A stretch of 5,427 bases of DNA. It comes from Aliarcobacter butzleri (GTDB lineage Bacteria; Campylobacterota; Campylobacteria; Campylobacterales; Arcobacteraceae). The DNA lies in assembly GCA_012522985.1 (NCBI GenBank), contig JAAYJJ010000149.1, positions 1 to 5,427 of the forward strand. The letters run 5' to 3'. Positions 4,834 through 5,427 of the stretch are shown here, piece after piece. The notes under the pieces were generated by a model that was given only the letters and a program-made list of their open reading frames with translations, was not told where the DNA came from and ran no database searches. A program made the translations under genes and the position numbers. Position 1 is the first letter of the stretch; each line of letters begins with the position of its first letter.

Positions 4834-5427
4834 TATCTTCCTCTTTTATGTAAAATAGTTAATAATAAAGCAGATATTATTATAATAGGGCGAGAGTTTA
4901 ACTCTATAAGTTTACTAGCATTTGAAAAGCTCTCTAGCTCTTTTTCATTGAATTTAATTTTTTGTTTTAAGGATTTGTAAAAGATCGATTCAACCAAGGC
5001 TTTTGCTTCAAGTTTGGATATTTTTTGATTTTGTTTTAAAAAATCATATATCTCTTTTATTGTAAGTTTTTGTAAATCAAGCTCTATATCATCAAAAACT
5101 TTCTTTGTTTTTAGGTGTTTACAAGCCATTCTTGAAAGAATAGTAGGCAATAAAGAGGTTTTTGATGTGGTTATAATAGCAAAAATAATATTTCTTGGAG
5201 ACTCTTCTAGGATTTTTAGTAGTGCATTTTGAGCCTCTTTTCTAAAGCTTTGTCCACAAAGAAGGATATATTTTGTCTCATTTGTTGCTAAATAAGCCTC
5301 TTTGATAGCAAGATGGGCTTGGTTTATTAAAAACTCATCTTTAGATAGATCTTCATTTCTTATCACTCTAGTAAAGTGTTTTGGTAAGCTTGGTAAAAGC
5401 TCTTCTAAGAATGTATCAATATTATTA
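4833..5427 (-). CDS. holB: DNA polymerase III delta-prime subunit, 5' end beyond the window
   Basis: Delta-prime is a structural subunit of the clamp loader that places the sliding clamp on DNA. The diagnostic blocks are AQNALLKILEESPRNIIF (complement of about 5180-5234) and SLLPTILSRM (about 5127-5156), matching the A.NALLK.LEEPP and LLPTI.SR signatures. The N-terminal P-loop region of larger relatives and much of the C-terminal domain are absent, which fits the short form of about 200 residues usual in Campylobacterota. A GTG at 5364-5366 could be called as start, but it has no ribosome binding site, and the frame stays open upstream through TFLEELLPSLPKHFTRV to the window edge, in the style of the family's N-terminus. 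The true start is therefore just outside, and at least 197 residues lie inside. The stop overlaps the folP ATG by one base. The gene is intact as far as visible. Confidence 0.92.
   Translation of the reverse strand, partial: NNIDTFLEELLPSLPKHFTRVIRNEDLSKDEFLINQAHLAIKEAYLATNETKYILLCGQSFRKEAQNALLKILEESPRNIIFAIITTSKTSLLPTILSRMACKHLKTKKVFDDIELDLQKLTIKEIYDFLKQNQKISKLEAKALVESIFYKSLKQKIKFNEKELESFSNASKLIELNSRPIIIISALLLTILHKRGR

Noticed and set aside
5364..5366. GTG as the start codon of holB
   Set aside because: No Shine-Dalgarno precedes it, and the frame remains open with family-like sequence to the window edge, so the start is outside.

Overview
The window is very AT-rich, densely coded bacterial DNA. 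The gene content and protein styles point to a Campylobacterota (Epsilonproteobacteria) member, most likely an Arcobacter-type organism. The clues are a short-form HolB directly overlapping a long-form FolP with an N-terminal extension, a periplasmic di-haem cytochrome c peroxidase, and an EI24-family membrane protein. The genus is inferred from style, not from a search.

Layout, left to right. Positions 1-1137 hold a stand-alone cytochrome c peroxidase gene (+) with a -10 element, an inverted repeat near the expected transcription start, a strong ribosome binding site and a 12-bp perfect hairpin after the stop. Positions 1152-1907 encode an EI24/CysZ-like multi-pass membrane protein (+), apparently read from a leaderless or nearly leaderless transcript. 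Positions 1918-3410 hold a compact two-gene unit with its own strong promoter. The first protein fuses a winged-helix-like N-terminus to a gamma-glutamylcyclotransferase domain. The second is an amidoligase with a glutamine-synthetase-like fold, and its ATG directly follows the first gene's TAA. On the minus strand, holB (running off the right edge), folP and a 60-residue extremely acidic protein form a leftward run ending at 3475. The acidic gene also has its own extended -10 promoter.

The main discovery is that the two-gene unit sits between two 51-bp direct repeats (1849-1899 and 3414-3464, 50/51 identical). Copy 1 is the real 3' end of the EI24 gene. Copy 2 is a detached second EI24 3' end, whose frame still runs to a stop that overlaps the stop of the acidic gene. 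The simplest reading is that a 1,565-bp promoter-plus-two-gene cassette entered the 3' end of the EI24 gene and left that gene functional, as integrative elements often do. No integrase is present. Removing 1,565 bp would restore an ancestral locus in which EI24 and the acidic gene converge on one shared hairpin.

The cassette pairs an enzyme predicted to form amide bonds with one predicted to cleave gamma-glutamyl amides. The cleaving partner carries a DNA-binding-like domain, and a spaced inverted repeat brackets the promoter. This is the layout of a self-regulated modifier/eraser or toxin-antitoxin-like accessory system. That role is inference; the domain assignments rest on visible motifs. 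The remaining genes are ordinary core functions: peroxide removal, DNA replication and folate synthesis.
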